Of a stretch of DNA of 53,766 nt, positions 45,592-53,766 are shown in pieces. Origin of the DNA: Billgrantia kenyensis (GTDB lineage: Bacteria > Pseudomonadota > Gammaproteobacteria > Pseudomonadales > Halomonadaceae); assembly GCF_013697085.1 (NCBI RefSeq), contig NZ_JACEFT010000027.1, positions 1 through 53,766 on the forward strand. The letters are read 5' to 3'. Each line of letters begins with the position of its first letter. Within the stretch, counting starts at the first letter, position 1. The translations under genes were made by a program, and so were the position numbers. The notes under the pieces were generated by a model. The model ran no database searches. It saw nothing but the letters and a program-made list of their open reading frames with translations, and was not told where the DNA came from.

Positions 45592-45612
45592 TAGGTAGCA
45601 AATAGGTAGCAA
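45592..45612. repeat. Tandem TAGGTAGCAA repeats behind tRNA-Pro
   Basis: TAGGTAGCAA occurs at 45592-45601 and 45603-45612, 11 bases apart (one helical turn). Similar paired GGTAGCAA motifs are often seen next to tRNA attachment sites as arm-type sites of tyrosine integrases. No integrase gene is in the window, so this may be a remnant of an integration site. The rest of the gap from 45526 to 45747 holds no recognisable gene. Confidence 0.4.
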
Positions 45613-45747
45613 GCAGCGAAGCCTGCCTTCTGAGCAGACCAACCATGCGGCACGACTAAAGATACCTCGCCTTCGATTGCGCGAGAGTACCCGCCTGCCT
45701 AAGGTAACTGAACGTAACCTCTCATCCTTCAGACCTAAGGAAGATTC

Positions 45748-45981
45748 ATGCTCGCCTTACCGTTACGTTCAGCCCTGCTGTGCTCAGTCGCCATTCTCGT
45801 TTCTGCATGCGCCGCACCCAAGCAACCCTACTGGTATAAAGAGGGCGTCTCGGCTGAGGACACTCGCTCAGCCTATGCCGAGTGCCGCTATGAGATCGGC
45901 ATGTCCGACAAGACCCAAGCCGAGGGTCAGCAACTCCTGAACTATTGCATGGAGCGTCACGGCTTCCGGCTGCGCCGATAG
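45748..45981 (+). CDS. Small lipoprotein of unknown function, 77 residues
   Basis: The signal peptide MLALPLRSALLCSVAILVSAC ends in the lipobox VSAC; the mature part (about 57 residues) starts at the cysteine with AAPKQPYWYKEGVSAEDTRSAYAECRYEIG. Two further cysteines (AECRYE and LNYCMERHGF) could form a disulfide. A good site (TAAGGAAG) precedes the ATG. Similar short lipoproteins are frequent near integrated elements, but no function is known. It is the first gene after tRNA-Pro. Confidence 0.75.
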   Translation: MLALPLRSALLCSVAILVSACAAPKQPYWYKEGVSAEDTRSAYAECRYEIGMSDKTQAEGQQLLNYCMERHGFRLRR

Positions 45982-46046
45982 AGGATTTGGCCAAAGATTT
46001 CATGGTCTTCCTGCGCCAAGTTTGGTGAGATGGGTGCCAGTCACCA

Positions 46047-46065
46047 CGGCCGCTCGATGCGGCCG
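46047..46065. other. GC-rich hairpin before hsdM
   Basis: CGGCCGC (46047-46053), loop TCGAT, GCGGCCG (46059-46065). It lies 26 bases before the hsdM ATG. Without a T-run it is not a clear terminator; it may modulate hsdM or bind a regulator. Confidence 0.35.
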
Positions 46066-46091
46066 GCTCATCGCAAAGGGAACCGCTGTAC

Positions 46092-48515
46092 ATGATCCTC
46101 ACCCTCAACCAGCTGGAGCGGCACCTGTTCAAGGCCGCGGACATCCTGCGCGGGCGCATGGACGCCTCGGAGTTCAAGGAATATATCTTCGGCATGCTCT
46201 TCCTGAAGCGTTGCTCGGACGTCTTCGAACAGCGCCAGGAGGAGGTTCGCACCCAGCTCAAGGAGGCAGGCGCCGGGGAGATCGATATCGCCCATCAAGT
46301 CGAGTTCCCCGACTGGTATCGCGCCACCTTCTACGTGCCGCCGCAGTCGCGCTGGTCGCACCTGCTGAAGGAGGCCCACCAAGGCGTCGGCAGCGCGCTC
46401 AACAAGGCGCTGGCCGGGCTTGAGGAGCATAACCAAAGCCTTAACGGGGTGCTTGAGCACATCGACTTCACCCGCAAGGTGGGCTCCACCACCCTGCCGG
46501 ACAAGAAGCTCCGGGATCTGATCGTCCACTTCAGCGAGTACCGGCTGCGCAACGAGGATTTCGAGTTCCCCGACCTGCTGGGCGCCGCCTACGAGTACCT
46601 GATCCGCGACTTCGCCGATTCCGCCGGCAAGAAGGGCGGCGAGTTCTACACCCCGCGCCCGGTGGTCCGCATGATGGTACGGCTGATGGCCCCCCAGGAG
46701 GGCCACAGCGTCTACGATCCCTGCATGGGTTCGGGCGGTATGCTGATCCTCTCCAAGGAGTACCTCGAGGAGCAGGGCGGCGACCCGCGCCGGCTCAACC
46801 TCTTCGGCCAGGAGGCCTCCGGTTCGGTGTGGGCCATCGCCAAGATGAACATGCTGCTTCATGGAGTAAGTAGTGCCGACCTGCAAAACGATGACACTCT
46901 AACCGACCCGCAGCATGTCGAGGGCGGCGAGCTGAGGCGCTTCGACCGTATCCTCACCAACCCGCCCTTCTCCATCGGCTACACACCGAGCCAGCACTTC
47001 CCCGAGCGCTTCCACTACGGCAGCGTGCCGGAGGGGGCCAAGAAGGCCGACCTGATGTTCCTGCAGCACATGGTCGCCTGCCTCAAGTCCGACGGCCGCC
47101 TGGCCACCGTCATGCCCCACGGCGTGCTGTTCCGCGGCGGCGACGAGAAGCGCATTCGCGCCGGCATGTTGGAGGACGACCTGGTGGAGGCGGTGATCGG
47201 CCTGGCCCCCAACCTCTTCTACGGCACCGGCATCCCCGCGAGCATCCTGGTGCTGCGCGCCAAGGGCGCCAAGCCCGAGGAGCGCCAGGGCAAGGTGCTG
47301 TTCATCAACGCCGACCGCGAGTTCTTTGAAGGCCGCGCCCAAAACCACCTGTTGCCCGAGCACATCGAGAAGATCGCCAGCACCTATGACGCCTTCGAGG
47401 ACGTGCCCGGCTTCGCCCGGGTGGTGCCCCTCGCGGAGCTGCGCGACAACGACTACAACCTCAACATCCGCCGCTACGCCGACAACACCCCGCCGCCGGA
47501 GCCCCAGGACGTGCGCGCCCACCTCAAGGGCGGCGTGCCGGTGGCCGAGATCGACGCCAGGCGCCCGCTGTTCGAGGCCCAGGGCCTCGACCCCATGGCG
47601 CTCTTTATCCCCAGGGCGAACGATCCCGATTATGTGGACTTCGCCGAGCCCCTGAGTGAGAAGCGCGACCTCAAGCCCGCTATCGAGGCCGACGCCGGCC
47701 TGCAGCACAAGGAGGCCAGCGTGATGGCCGCCTTCGAGGCCTGGTGGGCCGAGCACGGCGCCAGCATCACCGGCCTGACCGGCAACGGCGGTCGCCTCAC
47801 CCAACTGCGCGACGAGCTGCTGGGCAGCTTCACCGCGGCCCTGGAGCCCACTGCCATGCTGGACCGCTTCGCGGTGCGCGGCATCATCGCGGGCTTCTGG
47901 TTCGACAACAAGAACGAGTTCCGCACCCTGCAGGCCCGCGGCTGCCTGGGCGTGGTGGACGCCTGGCGCACCAGCATCGTGAGCCTGCTGGAGGACGAGC
48001 AGAGCAAGGCCAACCCGCTGGACCACCGTCTGGTCCACTTCCTGCTGGAGGAGTACGTCGCCGAGCTCGAGGCACTCGCCGCCCGCAAGGCGGAGCTGGA
48101 CGCCCAGATCAAGGCCGCCGAGGCAAAGCCCGAGGGCGATGACGGCGATGAAGCGGAAGCCAGCGACGGCGAGGACGACGACGCCCCGACGCCGGAGCAG
48201 ATCAAGGCCTGGAAGAGCCAGCGCGCCCAGGTGCGCAAGCAGCACAAGGCCAAGGTCGCCAGCTTCGAGGAGCACCTCAACGCCGCCGTAGACGCCCTGG
48301 ATGAGCCCGCCGCCGCCGAGCTGGTGGGGACCATTCTGCACAACGACCTCAAGGGCATCCTCGAGCGCTACATCCGCCAGCAGCGCCAGCAGGTGATCGC
48401 CGCCTTCGAGACCTGGTGGGACAAGTACCGAGTGACGCTGGCCGATATCGAGGCAGAAAGGGATGCCGCCGCCAGGGAGCTGCAGCAGTATCTGGAGGGG
48501 CTGGGGTATGTCTGA
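46092..48515 (+). CDS. hsdM: Type I DNA methyltransferase subunit M
   Basis: The N6-adenine methylase subunit of a type I restriction-modification system. The N-terminal domain starts [44 protein letters not shown]-binding motif I is DPCMGSGG (209-216) and the catalytic motif IV is NPPFS (from 290). At 807 residues it is longer than the common 500-550: the C-terminal part adds a helical region with an acidic linker ([18 protein letters not shown]) and ends in [31 protein letters not shown]. It overlaps hsdS by eight bases. Confidence 0.94.
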   Translation: MILTLNQLERHLFKAADILRGRMDASEFKEYIFGMLFLKRCSDVFEQRQEEVRTQLKEAGAGEIDIAHQVEFPDWYRATFYVPPQSRWSHLLKEAHQGVGSALNKALAGLEEHNQSLNGVLEHIDFTRKVGSTTLPDKKLRDLIVHFSEYRLRNEDFEFPDLLGAAYEYLIRDFADSAGKKGGEFYTPRPVVRMMVRLMAPQEGHSVYDPCMGSGGMLILSKEYLEEQGGDPRRLNLFGQEASGSVWAIAKMNMLLHGVSSADLQNDDTLTDPQHVEGGELRRFDRILTNPPFSIGYTPSQHFPERFHYGSVPEGAKKADLMFLQHMVACLKSDGRLATVMPHGVLFRGGDEKRIRAGMLEDDLVEAVIGLAPNLFYGTGIPASILVLRAKGAKPEERQGKVLFINADREFFEGRAQNHLLPEHIEKIASTYDAFEDVPGFARVVPLAELRDNDYNLNIRRYADNTPPPEPQDVRAHLKGGVPVAEIDARRPLFEAQGLDPMALFIPRANDPDYVDFAEPLSEKRDLKPAIEADAGLQHKEASVMAAFEAWWAEHGASITGLTGNGGRLTQLRDELLGSFTAALEPTAMLDRFAVRGIIAGFWFDNKNEFRTLQARGCLGVVDAWRTSIVSLLEDEQSKANPLDHRLVHFLLEEYVAELEALAARKAELDAQIKAAEAKPEGDDGDEAEASDGEDDDAPTPEQIKAWKSQRAQVRKQHKAKVASFEEHLNAAVDALDEPAAAELVGTILHNDLKGILERYIRQQRQQVIAAFETWWDKYRVTLADIEAERDAAARELQQYLEGLGYV

Positions 48516-49809
48516 GTGGACCCACTGTCAGCTGTCTGACGTTTGTGAATTTTTCATCGGAGGCACACCGTCTAGAAACCAGCCGGAGTTCTGGGCGACA
48601 CCACCCAACGGCTCGCCGTGGCTAGCTATTTCCGATTTAAAATCAAAATTTCTTTTGGGATCAAAAGAACATATTACTGAGCTGGGCGCCCTTTCTAGCA
48701 ATGTAAAGCTGATACCTTCTGACTCGACGGTAATGAGCTTCAAGCTCAGCATCGGACGAACAGGCATTACAAAAAAACCCATGTACTGCAATGAGGCCAT
48801 TGCTTTTTTCAAGCCGCATGAGGGTGAGCTGAGCTCCCGATGGCTCTACCACTCCATACCCACGGCAGCAAACAGGGTCGTCACTGACAGCGCGGTGAAA
48901 GGAGCAACCCTTAATAAGAAAAAAATTGCCGAAATTCCGCTTCACCTTCCTCCCCTTAATGAGCAAGTGGGTGTGGCTAATGTCCTCGACACCCTCGACA
49001 TCCAGATCCAGAAGACCGAGGCGCTGATAGCCAAGCTGGAGAAGGTCAAGGAGGGCCTGCTCCACGACCTGCTGACCCACGGCATCGACGAGAGAGGCCT
49101 GTTGCGCCCTAGCCCCGAGCAGGCGCCGGAGCTCTACAAGGAGTCGCCACTGGGGTTGGTTCCGAGGGAGTGGGAGTGCGGCTCACTTGGCGAACTATCA
49201 ACCAGCTCTGTTATCGGGCCCTTTGGCAGTGACTTGGTGGCCTCTGATTACCGGCCAGAGGGAGTCCCAGTCGTCTTCGTCAGGGATGTGGTATCCAAGA
49301 CGTTTACATGGAAGAGCGAAGTATATGTTGACCATCTGAAAGCAGCTTCGCTGTCAGCGCACGATGTCATTGCTGGTGATGTACTGCTCACGAAGATGGG
49401 TTTACCGCCCTGCATTGCCTGCACCTATCCGAGTGAGTTTTCAGAAGGTATTGTCACTGCCGATATTGTTCGATTAAGGCCCGACAAAAGCATGGTTCTG
49501 CCGGACTGGATTTCCAATTATGCTAATTCTGAGCATGTTGCTTCCCAGGTGAGGGCTATAACGTCAGGAGTCACCAGGCCAAAGGTGACTCTAAGCGACG
49601 TCAGATCCCTAAAAGTAGCTGTGCCGCCATTGAAGGATCAACGCGCTATTCTTCTCAGGGTTTCTGAAGCCAGCCGGAGGGTTAATGCAGCTCGTACGAG
49701 CCTCAGTAAATTGCTTTCTGAAAAATCCGGCCTAATGGACGACCTCCTTACCGGCCGCGTCCGCGTCACTCCGCTGCTCGAGCAAGCCCAGGCCAGCACC
49801 CCGGCATAG
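48508..49809 (+). CDS. hsdS: Type I restriction-modification specificity subunit S
   Basis: A 433-residue DNA-recognition subunit. Two target-recognition domains (about 1-160 and 215-400) alternate with helical conserved regions: [47 protein letters not shown] after the first and [46 protein letters not shown] after the second. The recognition domains are visibly AT-rich, the first spacer is GC-rich, as expected from domain swapping. The ATG at 48508 overlaps the hsdM stop, so the subunits are translationally coupled. Confidence 0.92.
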   Translation: MSEWTHCQLSDVCEFFIGGTPSRNQPEFWATPPNGSPWLAISDLKSKFLLGSKEHITELGALSSNVKLIPSDSTVMSFKLSIGRTGITKKPMYCNEAIAFFKPHEGELSSRWLYHSIPTAANRVVTDSAVKGATLNKKKIAEIPLHLPPLNEQVGVANVLDTLDIQIQKTEALIAKLEKVKEGLLHDLLTHGIDERGLLRPSPEQAPELYKESPLGLVPREWECGSLGELSTSSVIGPFGSDLVASDYRPEGVPVVFVRDVVSKTFTWKSEVYVDHLKAASLSAHDVIAGDVLLTKMGLPPCIACTYPSEFSEGIVTADIVRLRPDKSMVLPDWISNYANSEHVASQVRAITSGVTRPKVTLSDVRSLKVAVPPLKDQRAILLRVSEASRRVNAARTSLSKLLSEKSGLMDDLLTGRVRVTPLLEQAQASTPA

Positions 49810-49855
49810 ACCGGGGCTTCAAAAAAATCAGGACCACATCGCACAGGGAACTGCT

Positions 49856-49996
49856 ATGACCACCTTCGACAGCACCAAACGCTCGCTGCCCGAGCTGCTC
49901 AAGGACATCACCACCGGCAAGATCCAGCTCCCCGACTTTCAGCGCGGCTGGATACCAGAGGCGCATGGCGAGCTACAAGGCGGGCAACTAAAATGA
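49856..49996 (+). pseudogene. Truncated DUF262 (GmrSD-like) gene start
   Basis: The 46-residue frame starts MTTFDSTKRSLPELLKDITTGKIQLPDFQRGW. This is the N-terminus of DUF262 proteins, whose DFQRxW motif marks the ParB-like nuclease/NTPase domain of GmrSD-type type IV restriction. Homology stops after QRGW, and a short unrelated tail (IPEAHGELQGGQLK) leads to a stop. A normal protein has several hundred residues. AGGGAA upstream keeps a usable ribosome binding site. It looks like the scar of a deletion that brought in the following genes. Confidence 0.7.
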
Positions 49997-50033
49997 TAGT
50001 AAGACGACCAATGAATGAATGCAGGGAAGCCCC

Positions 50034-50624
50034 ATGATCAACGTGCCGATTCCTGACTGGACCACTGAAGGCGTGCTGCCGCCGGTGGATGCGAATAGCC
50101 CGACATCGCCGGCTCGCTCTCCCTACGAGGTTTCGCTGGTCGATCTCGTCCAGCGCTACGGCACTTCACAGGAGCGCATCAGGATACTCGATGGCTTTCT
50201 GCGCTACCGCCAAGGCCTGCATGATGTTGGGCTAACCCAGGGGTTTCAGTGGCTGGATGGAAGCTATGTGGAGCACGTAGAGGCAATTGAGAGACGGCCT
50301 CCGAATGACATTGACGTGGTTAGCTTTATCGAGTTTCCCGAAGGAATGGATGAGCGAACAATTCGAGATCGCTTTTCTGATGCGATTGGTTTATCAAGAA
50401 GCAGCAGAATGCTCATCAAAAGGGCATTCATGGTTGATGCCTTCATGGTGCCTCTCAGTTCCATATCTGCGGGAGAGCTGGTGGAGCTTAGCACCTACTG
50501 GTATAGCGTCTGGTCTCACCGTAGAGATAGAGCGTGGAAGGGGTTTCTTCAGGTCTCACTTTCGCCAGCTCATGAAGCGAGGCAATGCCTTGATGCCCTC
50601 GCTGGTCAGGAGGATGGCTCATGA
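50034..50624 (+). CDS. DUF6932-like nucleotidyltransferase-fold protein
   Basis: A 196-residue protein. It starts MINVPIPDWTTEGVLPPVDANSPTSP, a feature of the DUF6932 group. The middle has a nucleotidyltransferase-like core: LDG76-S77-YVE followed by D92-I-D94-V in RRPPNDIDVVSF, the GS..DxD arrangement of polymerase-beta-fold transferases. A second catalytic acid could be D142 or nearby (MVDAFMVPL). AGGGAAG before the ATG at 50034 sets the start. Its TGA overlaps the ATG of the next gene (ATGA), so the two are coupled. The DNA is less GC-rich than the housekeeping genes. Function is unknown; transferases of this fold occur in toxin-antitoxin and CBASS systems. Confidence 0.7.
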   Translation: MINVPIPDWTTEGVLPPVDANSPTSPARSPYEVSLVDLVQRYGTSQERIRILDGFLRYRQGLHDVGLTQGFQWLDGSYVEHVEAIERRPPNDIDVVSFIEFPEGMDERTIRDRFSDAIGLSRSSRMLIKRAFMVDAFMVPLSSISAGELVELSTYWYSVWSHRRDRAWKGFLQVSLSPAHEARQCLDALAGQEDGS

Positions 50625-51547
50625 ACCGTCAGGAATACATTGATCTTCAAGCCGAATGCAACACGCTCAGGGGGATGCTGGCAAAGATACCTGAAGACCG
50701 TGTGCTCTCAAGGGCCAGCTTGGAAATTCGCCTTGATGAACTTGAAGAAAAGCTGGCAGATGCCCCTGCCATAGAGTACGAGCCTGCCAAGGCGGTACTA
50801 ACATTCAGCGGCCGCCCTGTAACAGGGTCAGAGGGAATTTTGGCTGCTTTCGCTTCCAAGGCGCTTTCTTCGTTTTCGGAGGCAATTACCGCTGTCGGCG
50901 CCTCGCTGCACGCCACGCTGGCAGCCACGGGACCGGTGCCTAATCGCGACCAGTATCAGATGATGATCACCGGTACTGCGCGTGGCTCATTTGGCTTTCA
51001 GCTTCAGGACGCTACAGCACAGCTAGAATTTGATGAGGAAAGCACCGTCGCCAAGGCTCTGGAGGCAACGCGCTCCTTGCTTGATGGAAGTATCGGCGTA
51101 GATGATGAGCAGCTGGCAGAAGCCGCCGCCGATATGGATCAGCGGGCTCTGGACAAAATCCGGGGCTTTGTCAGTGTTCTGAATGACTATGAGGCTGTTT
51201 GTTCACTCAAACACGCCGATAAATCATTCCGCTTCAGAGATTCGAGTCAGGTCAAGCGCAGCCTCGAACGGCTAAGCACAGAGTATCTATCCGAGAGCGA
51301 GCAGGTGCTCTCGGTAGTTTTCGGTGGCGCCCTGCCGCACAGGGGAAGCTGCGAGTTCCAGGTCGAAGGTGACAGGGAATGGCTCACGGCCAAGATAGGG
51401 CCAGGCGTTAAAGCTCCCGATTCCATCAATGACCATCGCGGCCAGGTGGTCAAGGCGAAGATGCTGGTGACCCAGGCAGGGCGCGGCAGACCCCGCTATA
51501 AGCTGCTGGCGCTACCTACATGGCCAGCCAGTCAAACGTCGGAATGA
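50621..51547 (+). CDS. Unrecognised 308-residue partner protein
   Basis: The first 50 residues are a likely coiled coil (EYIDLQAECNTLRGMLAKI...LEIRLDELEEKL). A mixed alpha/beta part follows with FSGRPVTGSEGILAAFASKALSSFSEAITAV and TGTARGSFGFQLQD, then a helical section (ALEATRSLLDGSIGVDDEQLAEAAADMDQRALDKIRGF) and a C-terminal beta-rich part. No known catalytic motif or membrane segment is seen. It is fused to the DUF6932 gene through a four-base overlap, and the next gene starts five bases after its stop. The arrangement indicates a functional pair or trio. Confidence 0.75.
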   Translation: MNRQEYIDLQAECNTLRGMLAKIPEDRVLSRASLEIRLDELEEKLADAPAIEYEPAKAVLTFSGRPVTGSEGILAAFASKALSSFSEAITAVGASLHATLAATGPVPNRDQYQMMITGTARGSFGFQLQDATAQLEFDEESTVAKALEATRSLLDGSIGVDDEQLAEAAADMDQRALDKIRGFVSVLNDYEAVCSLKHADKSFRFRDSSQVKRSLERLSTEYLSESEQVLSVVFGGALPHRGSCEFQVEGDREWLTAKIGPGVKAPDSINDHRGQVVKAKMLVTQAGRGRPRYKLLALPTWPASQTSE

Positions 51548-51551
51548 GCCT

Positions 51552-52169
51552 ATGAGCCCCCACTCAACCATGGTGCCTTTATCACACACCCTGATGGCGG
51601 AGCTGGTTCGCCGCTATTGGGTGCTGGGTATCGAGTGTTCGATGCTTGAGGTGCAGGGCCTTGCCTGGTTGATGGCCCGCCAGTGTTGGCGCCATCAGCT
51701 ACCAGTCCCTTTTGATGCCATCTTCCAGGCCCAGCGCTACGGGCCTTACGCCGACGCATTGAGAGAGAGCGTGTTTGATGTGGTTGGCAACCTGCTTTGC
51801 GGTGAAGGCGAGAGAGGTTCTGACACCGTGATCGTTTGGTTGGACCAAGACCGCTTAGAGGATCTCGCCGCTAGATTGGCAGTGTCGGATGCTTCACCTT
51901 ATCGAGCACCAATCGAAGCCGTCGACCTGCTGATCGACGGCTTTCAGTCACCGCTGGGCATGGAGGCGTTGGCGACGCTGGACTGGCTCATCAGCCAGGA
52001 GCATGTCGAGCCGACCGTCGAAGCCATCAAGGAGGGCTTGCGACATTGGCCCGATGACATTGCCGGCCAGCGCAAGCTGCGGCTGTTCTCGGATCGCCTC
52101 ATTGCGCTGGCATTAGAGCGGCTGAGAGAAGGGTCACCGACAGCGCAGGCAATATCCACCGCTCTATAA
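51552..52169 (+). CDS. Stand-alone domain resembling the C-terminal half of DarG
   Basis: A 205-residue helical protein. MLEVQGLAWLMARQ...FDAIFQAQRYGPYADALRESVFDVVGNLL resembles the EV.KL.YFLQ...F....YGPYA..LR segment of the DarG C-terminal domain, and DGFQSPLGMEALATLDWLI fits its later ESPFGLELLATVHW block. In DarTG systems that domain blocks the DNA ADP-ribosyltransferase DarT by mimicking single-stranded DNA. The DarG macrodomain that reverses the modification is missing, and no darT is in the window. It begins five bases after the 308-residue gene. The call rests on remembered family patterns and needs a profile search. Confidence 0.6.
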   Translation: MSPHSTMVPLSHTLMAELVRRYWVLGIECSMLEVQGLAWLMARQCWRHQLPVPFDAIFQAQRYGPYADALRESVFDVVGNLLCGEGERGSDTVIVWLDQDRLEDLAARLAVSDASPYRAPIEAVDLLIDGFQSPLGMEALATLDWLISQEHVEPTVEAIKEGLRHWPDDIAGQRKLRLFSDRLIALALERLREGSPTAQAISTAL

Positions 52170-52234
52170 GCAGAGGCCCTCCTTACCGCTGTCGCTGCTC
52201 AAGACCCGGCTTTGCTCATGACTGGAGATAGCAA

Positions 52235-53446
52235 ATGTCGCCCACACGTATCGAACGTGTACGCCTTTATGAACTGGTATGGTCGCGCCCGATGAGCCAC
52301 TTGGCGAAGGAGTATGGCCTTCCGAGCCAGAAACTGAAGGAGGTGTGCGACAAGGCAGGAATACCCACTCCGGCACCAGGTCATTGGCAGCGTATCGCTG
52401 CTGGTAAAAAAGTATCCCAGCCACCTCTACCTGATGCGCCCCCAGAGAACAGTTTACTAGCAATTGCTCCCTATACCCCTCGCATGAGGGCGCCGGTACC
52501 ATCCGGCAATGCGCATGGTACAGATCAGGGGCTAGAGCTAACACCAGCAGCAAGACCGAAACAGAAAAAGAGAGGGGTTAGGTCTGGCCCTGACTTGGAG
52601 GTTCCAGCCAAGCTGGGACGAGCACACCCGATAATCTCAGGCTGGCAGGAGGAACACAAGCGACAAACTGAAGAGGCAAAGAAGTACCGATGGGGAGGTG
52701 TAGGCTTCGCGCCTGCCCCGCTTACAGCTATGGATCGTCGTCGCTATCGCATCCTGAGCACCCTCTTCAAGGCTATCGAGAAAGTTGGGGGCAAGGCCAT
52801 TGAGGAGGAGCGCAAGGCCACCGCTATCGAGATTGAGGGGGAAAAAATCCCCTTCCAGCTTCGTGAGAAACAGAAACAGGTACGCCGCCCACTCACCGAG
52901 AGCGAAAAGCGCTGGCGCAGCTCCGGAGACCGGGATTGGCGGCAAGAGCTCAAGCCCACTGGAAAGCTGATTTTCGAGATAAAAAGCTATCTCCCCTCAG
53001 GCTTTAAAAGCCAATGGCTGGAAACTGATGAGATCTCAATGGAAAACCTCCTGCCGGAGATTTTCGACACCATTCAAAGGGTCGCACCGATACTGGCGAA
53101 TAGGACAAAGGAAAGGTTGGAGAAACGGCGCCTCGAGGAGATCGCTGCTCATGAACGCTATCTGGCCGAGCAAGAACGGAAGCGTGACAACAATCGATGG
53201 CAGCGTTTTCTTGAGCTGGCAGACTCATGGCAGCAACACGAACAGGCTCGCCATTTCCTGGCAGCCTTGACACAGCTCGAGATAGAAAGGGATACAAGCG
53301 TTGGCGATATGACTTTGGCGGAGTGGCTGACTTGGGCTGAGGGTCGCTTGGCAGCAGGCAACCCGCTGAGCCACGGTGTTGAAGCTCTTTTCTCGGATAT
53401 CGAGAAAATCACCAGCTACACCTCCTTCAAAAAACCTATCTACTAA
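52235..53446 (+). CDS. Unknown 403-residue protein with N-terminal HTH-like region
   Basis: The N-terminus IERVRLYELVWSRPMSHLAKEYGLPSQKLKEVCDKAGIPTPAPGHWQRIAAGKK is a helix-turn-helix-like module common in hypothetical proteins of mobile elements. A proline-rich linker follows, then a basic/acidic helical body with a likely coiled coil at 270-310 (RTKERLEKRRLEEIAAHERYLAEQERKRDNNRW). No enzyme motif is visible. GGAGA before the ATG is a fair binding site. It lies 65 bases after the DarG-like gene and 115 before the hsdR fragment, so it may be an independent cargo gene. Confidence 0.65.
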   Translation: MSPTRIERVRLYELVWSRPMSHLAKEYGLPSQKLKEVCDKAGIPTPAPGHWQRIAAGKKVSQPPLPDAPPENSLLAIAPYTPRMRAPVPSGNAHGTDQGLELTPAARPKQKKRGVRSGPDLEVPAKLGRAHPIISGWQEEHKRQTEEAKKYRWGGVGFAPAPLTAMDRRRYRILSTLFKAIEKVGGKAIEEERKATAIEIEGEKIPFQLREKQKQVRRPLTESEKRWRSSGDRDWRQELKPTGKLIFEIKSYLPSGFKSQWLETDEISMENLLPEIFDTIQRVAPILANRTKERLEKRRLEEIAAHERYLAEQERKRDNNRWQRFLELADSWQQHEQARHFLAALTQLEIERDTSVGDMTLAEWLTWAEGRLAAGNPLSHGVEALFSDIEKITSYTSFKKPIY

Positions 53447-53561
53447 TGAAGTGGGCACACCCACTCCGTATCATGCGGACAGGATCGTTCACGCTATGTG
53501 AATATAAGCCTTTGGCCTGTCGCAGGCCTGCTAGCCGAATAAAAAGTAAGGATGCCATGAT

Positions 53562-53729
53562 ATGGCGGGACCTGAGTACGCAGAGGTCGAGAAACCCTTT
53601 ATCGACCAATTGGTGGATCAGGGCTGGGAATTTCTGGCCGGGTCGGTGGACAACCCCGGCACCACCCACCGCGACAGCTTCTCCCAAGTTGTAATGACCC
53701 CCTGGTTTCTGCACACCCTACGCAGCTAA
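53562..53729 (+). pseudogene. hsdR: Truncated type I restriction subunit R
   Basis: The 55-residue frame begins MAGPEYAEVEKPFIDQLVDQGWEFLAG...TTHRDSFSQVVM. This matches the start of HsdR proteins of the EYAxVEKPFxDQLxxLGW type. After about residue 43 the sequence no longer looks like HsdR and stops at 53727-53729. The change coincides with an insertion-sequence-like end. The nuclease and motor domains are absent, so restriction should be lost unless the gene continues elsewhere. Confidence 0.65.
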
Positions 53730-53766
53730 TGCCGGGTGTGCTCGGGGTGCCACATAGCCCAGAGAC
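53690..53766. mobile_element. Probable insertion-sequence end interrupting hsdR
   Basis: The HsdR reading breaks where TGTAATGACCCC begins, a TG-starting end like those of several IS families. The remaining 77 bases hold no gene. The element would run off the window, which also fits a contig ending at a repeat. The family cannot be named from this sequence. Confidence 0.4.

Noticed and set aside
46899..48341. Long minus-strand frame inside hsdM
   Set aside because: Shadow frame; the HsdM motifs lie on the plus strand.
45526..53766. CRISPR array in the accessory region
   Set aside because: No series of equal repeats with spacers was found anywhere in the window.

Overview
The window is high-GC gammaproteobacterial chromosome, most probably from Halomonas or a close relative (Halomonadaceae). 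This rests on the class Ia ribonucleotide reductase with a long, ATP-cone-bearing NrdA, the conserved block pilE-ispH-fkpB-lspA-ileS-ribF-murJ-rpsT, a TRAP transporter under sigma-54 control, and a generally pseudomonad/oceanospirillad gene style. It is an inference from gene content, not a database match. The first bases are the 3' end of valS.\n\n149-5904 is a carbon-source module: a PAS/AAA+/Fis-type sigma-54 activator, a palindromic candidate enhancer site, a clear -24/-12 promoter, a three-part TRAP transporter and a D-3-hydroxybutyrate dehydrogenase that keeps all the known catalytic and substrate-binding residues. Together they suggest import and oxidation of 3-hydroxybutyrate. 6005-18839 is a series of short housekeeping and stress units: lpxT (lipid A), a META lipoprotein, a glyoxalase, a DUF411 protein, tag, a YdjM-like membrane hydrolase, azoR, sodB divergent from a Fe-S-type regulator, an MliC-like lipoprotein, metE/metR and an rstAB two-component pair.\n\n19063-24226 holds nrdAB, with an NrdR box pair and a DnaA-like box in front and a large palindromic element between nrdA and nrdB. 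It is followed by an RNA-rich locus: a long predicted stem structure, a 38-residue basic protein, two mutually exclusive hairpins over a ribosome binding site, and a 100-residue unknown. Next come a cardiolipin-synthase-like enzyme, an alpha/beta hydrolase, an NhaP-type antiporter and a 45-residue unknown. 28723-32445 is a type IV pilus minor-pilin cluster (pilX-like, pilW, pilV, fimT, pilE) in which pilX carries a long beta-solenoid-like tail and pilY1 is not seen. 32609-44033 is housekeeping on the minus strand: ispH, fkpB, lspA, ileS, ribF, murJ, rpsT, proB, obgE, rpmA, rplU. ispB follows on the plus strand.\n\nFrom tRNA-Pro(CGG) at 45449 to the end the DNA looks like an accessory island. 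It has a paired short repeat behind the tRNA, a small lipoprotein, a type I methylase and specificity subunit, a broken DUF262 gene, and a tightly coupled three-gene set: a DUF6932-type nucleotidyltransferase-like protein, an unrecognised 308-residue protein, and a stand-alone domain resembling the C-terminal half of the DarG antitoxin. A 403-residue HTH-like protein and the first about 45 codons of hsdR follow, the latter cut short at what looks like the end of an insertion sequence. The three-gene set between hsdS and hsdR is the best candidate for an undescribed defence or toxin-antitoxin system.
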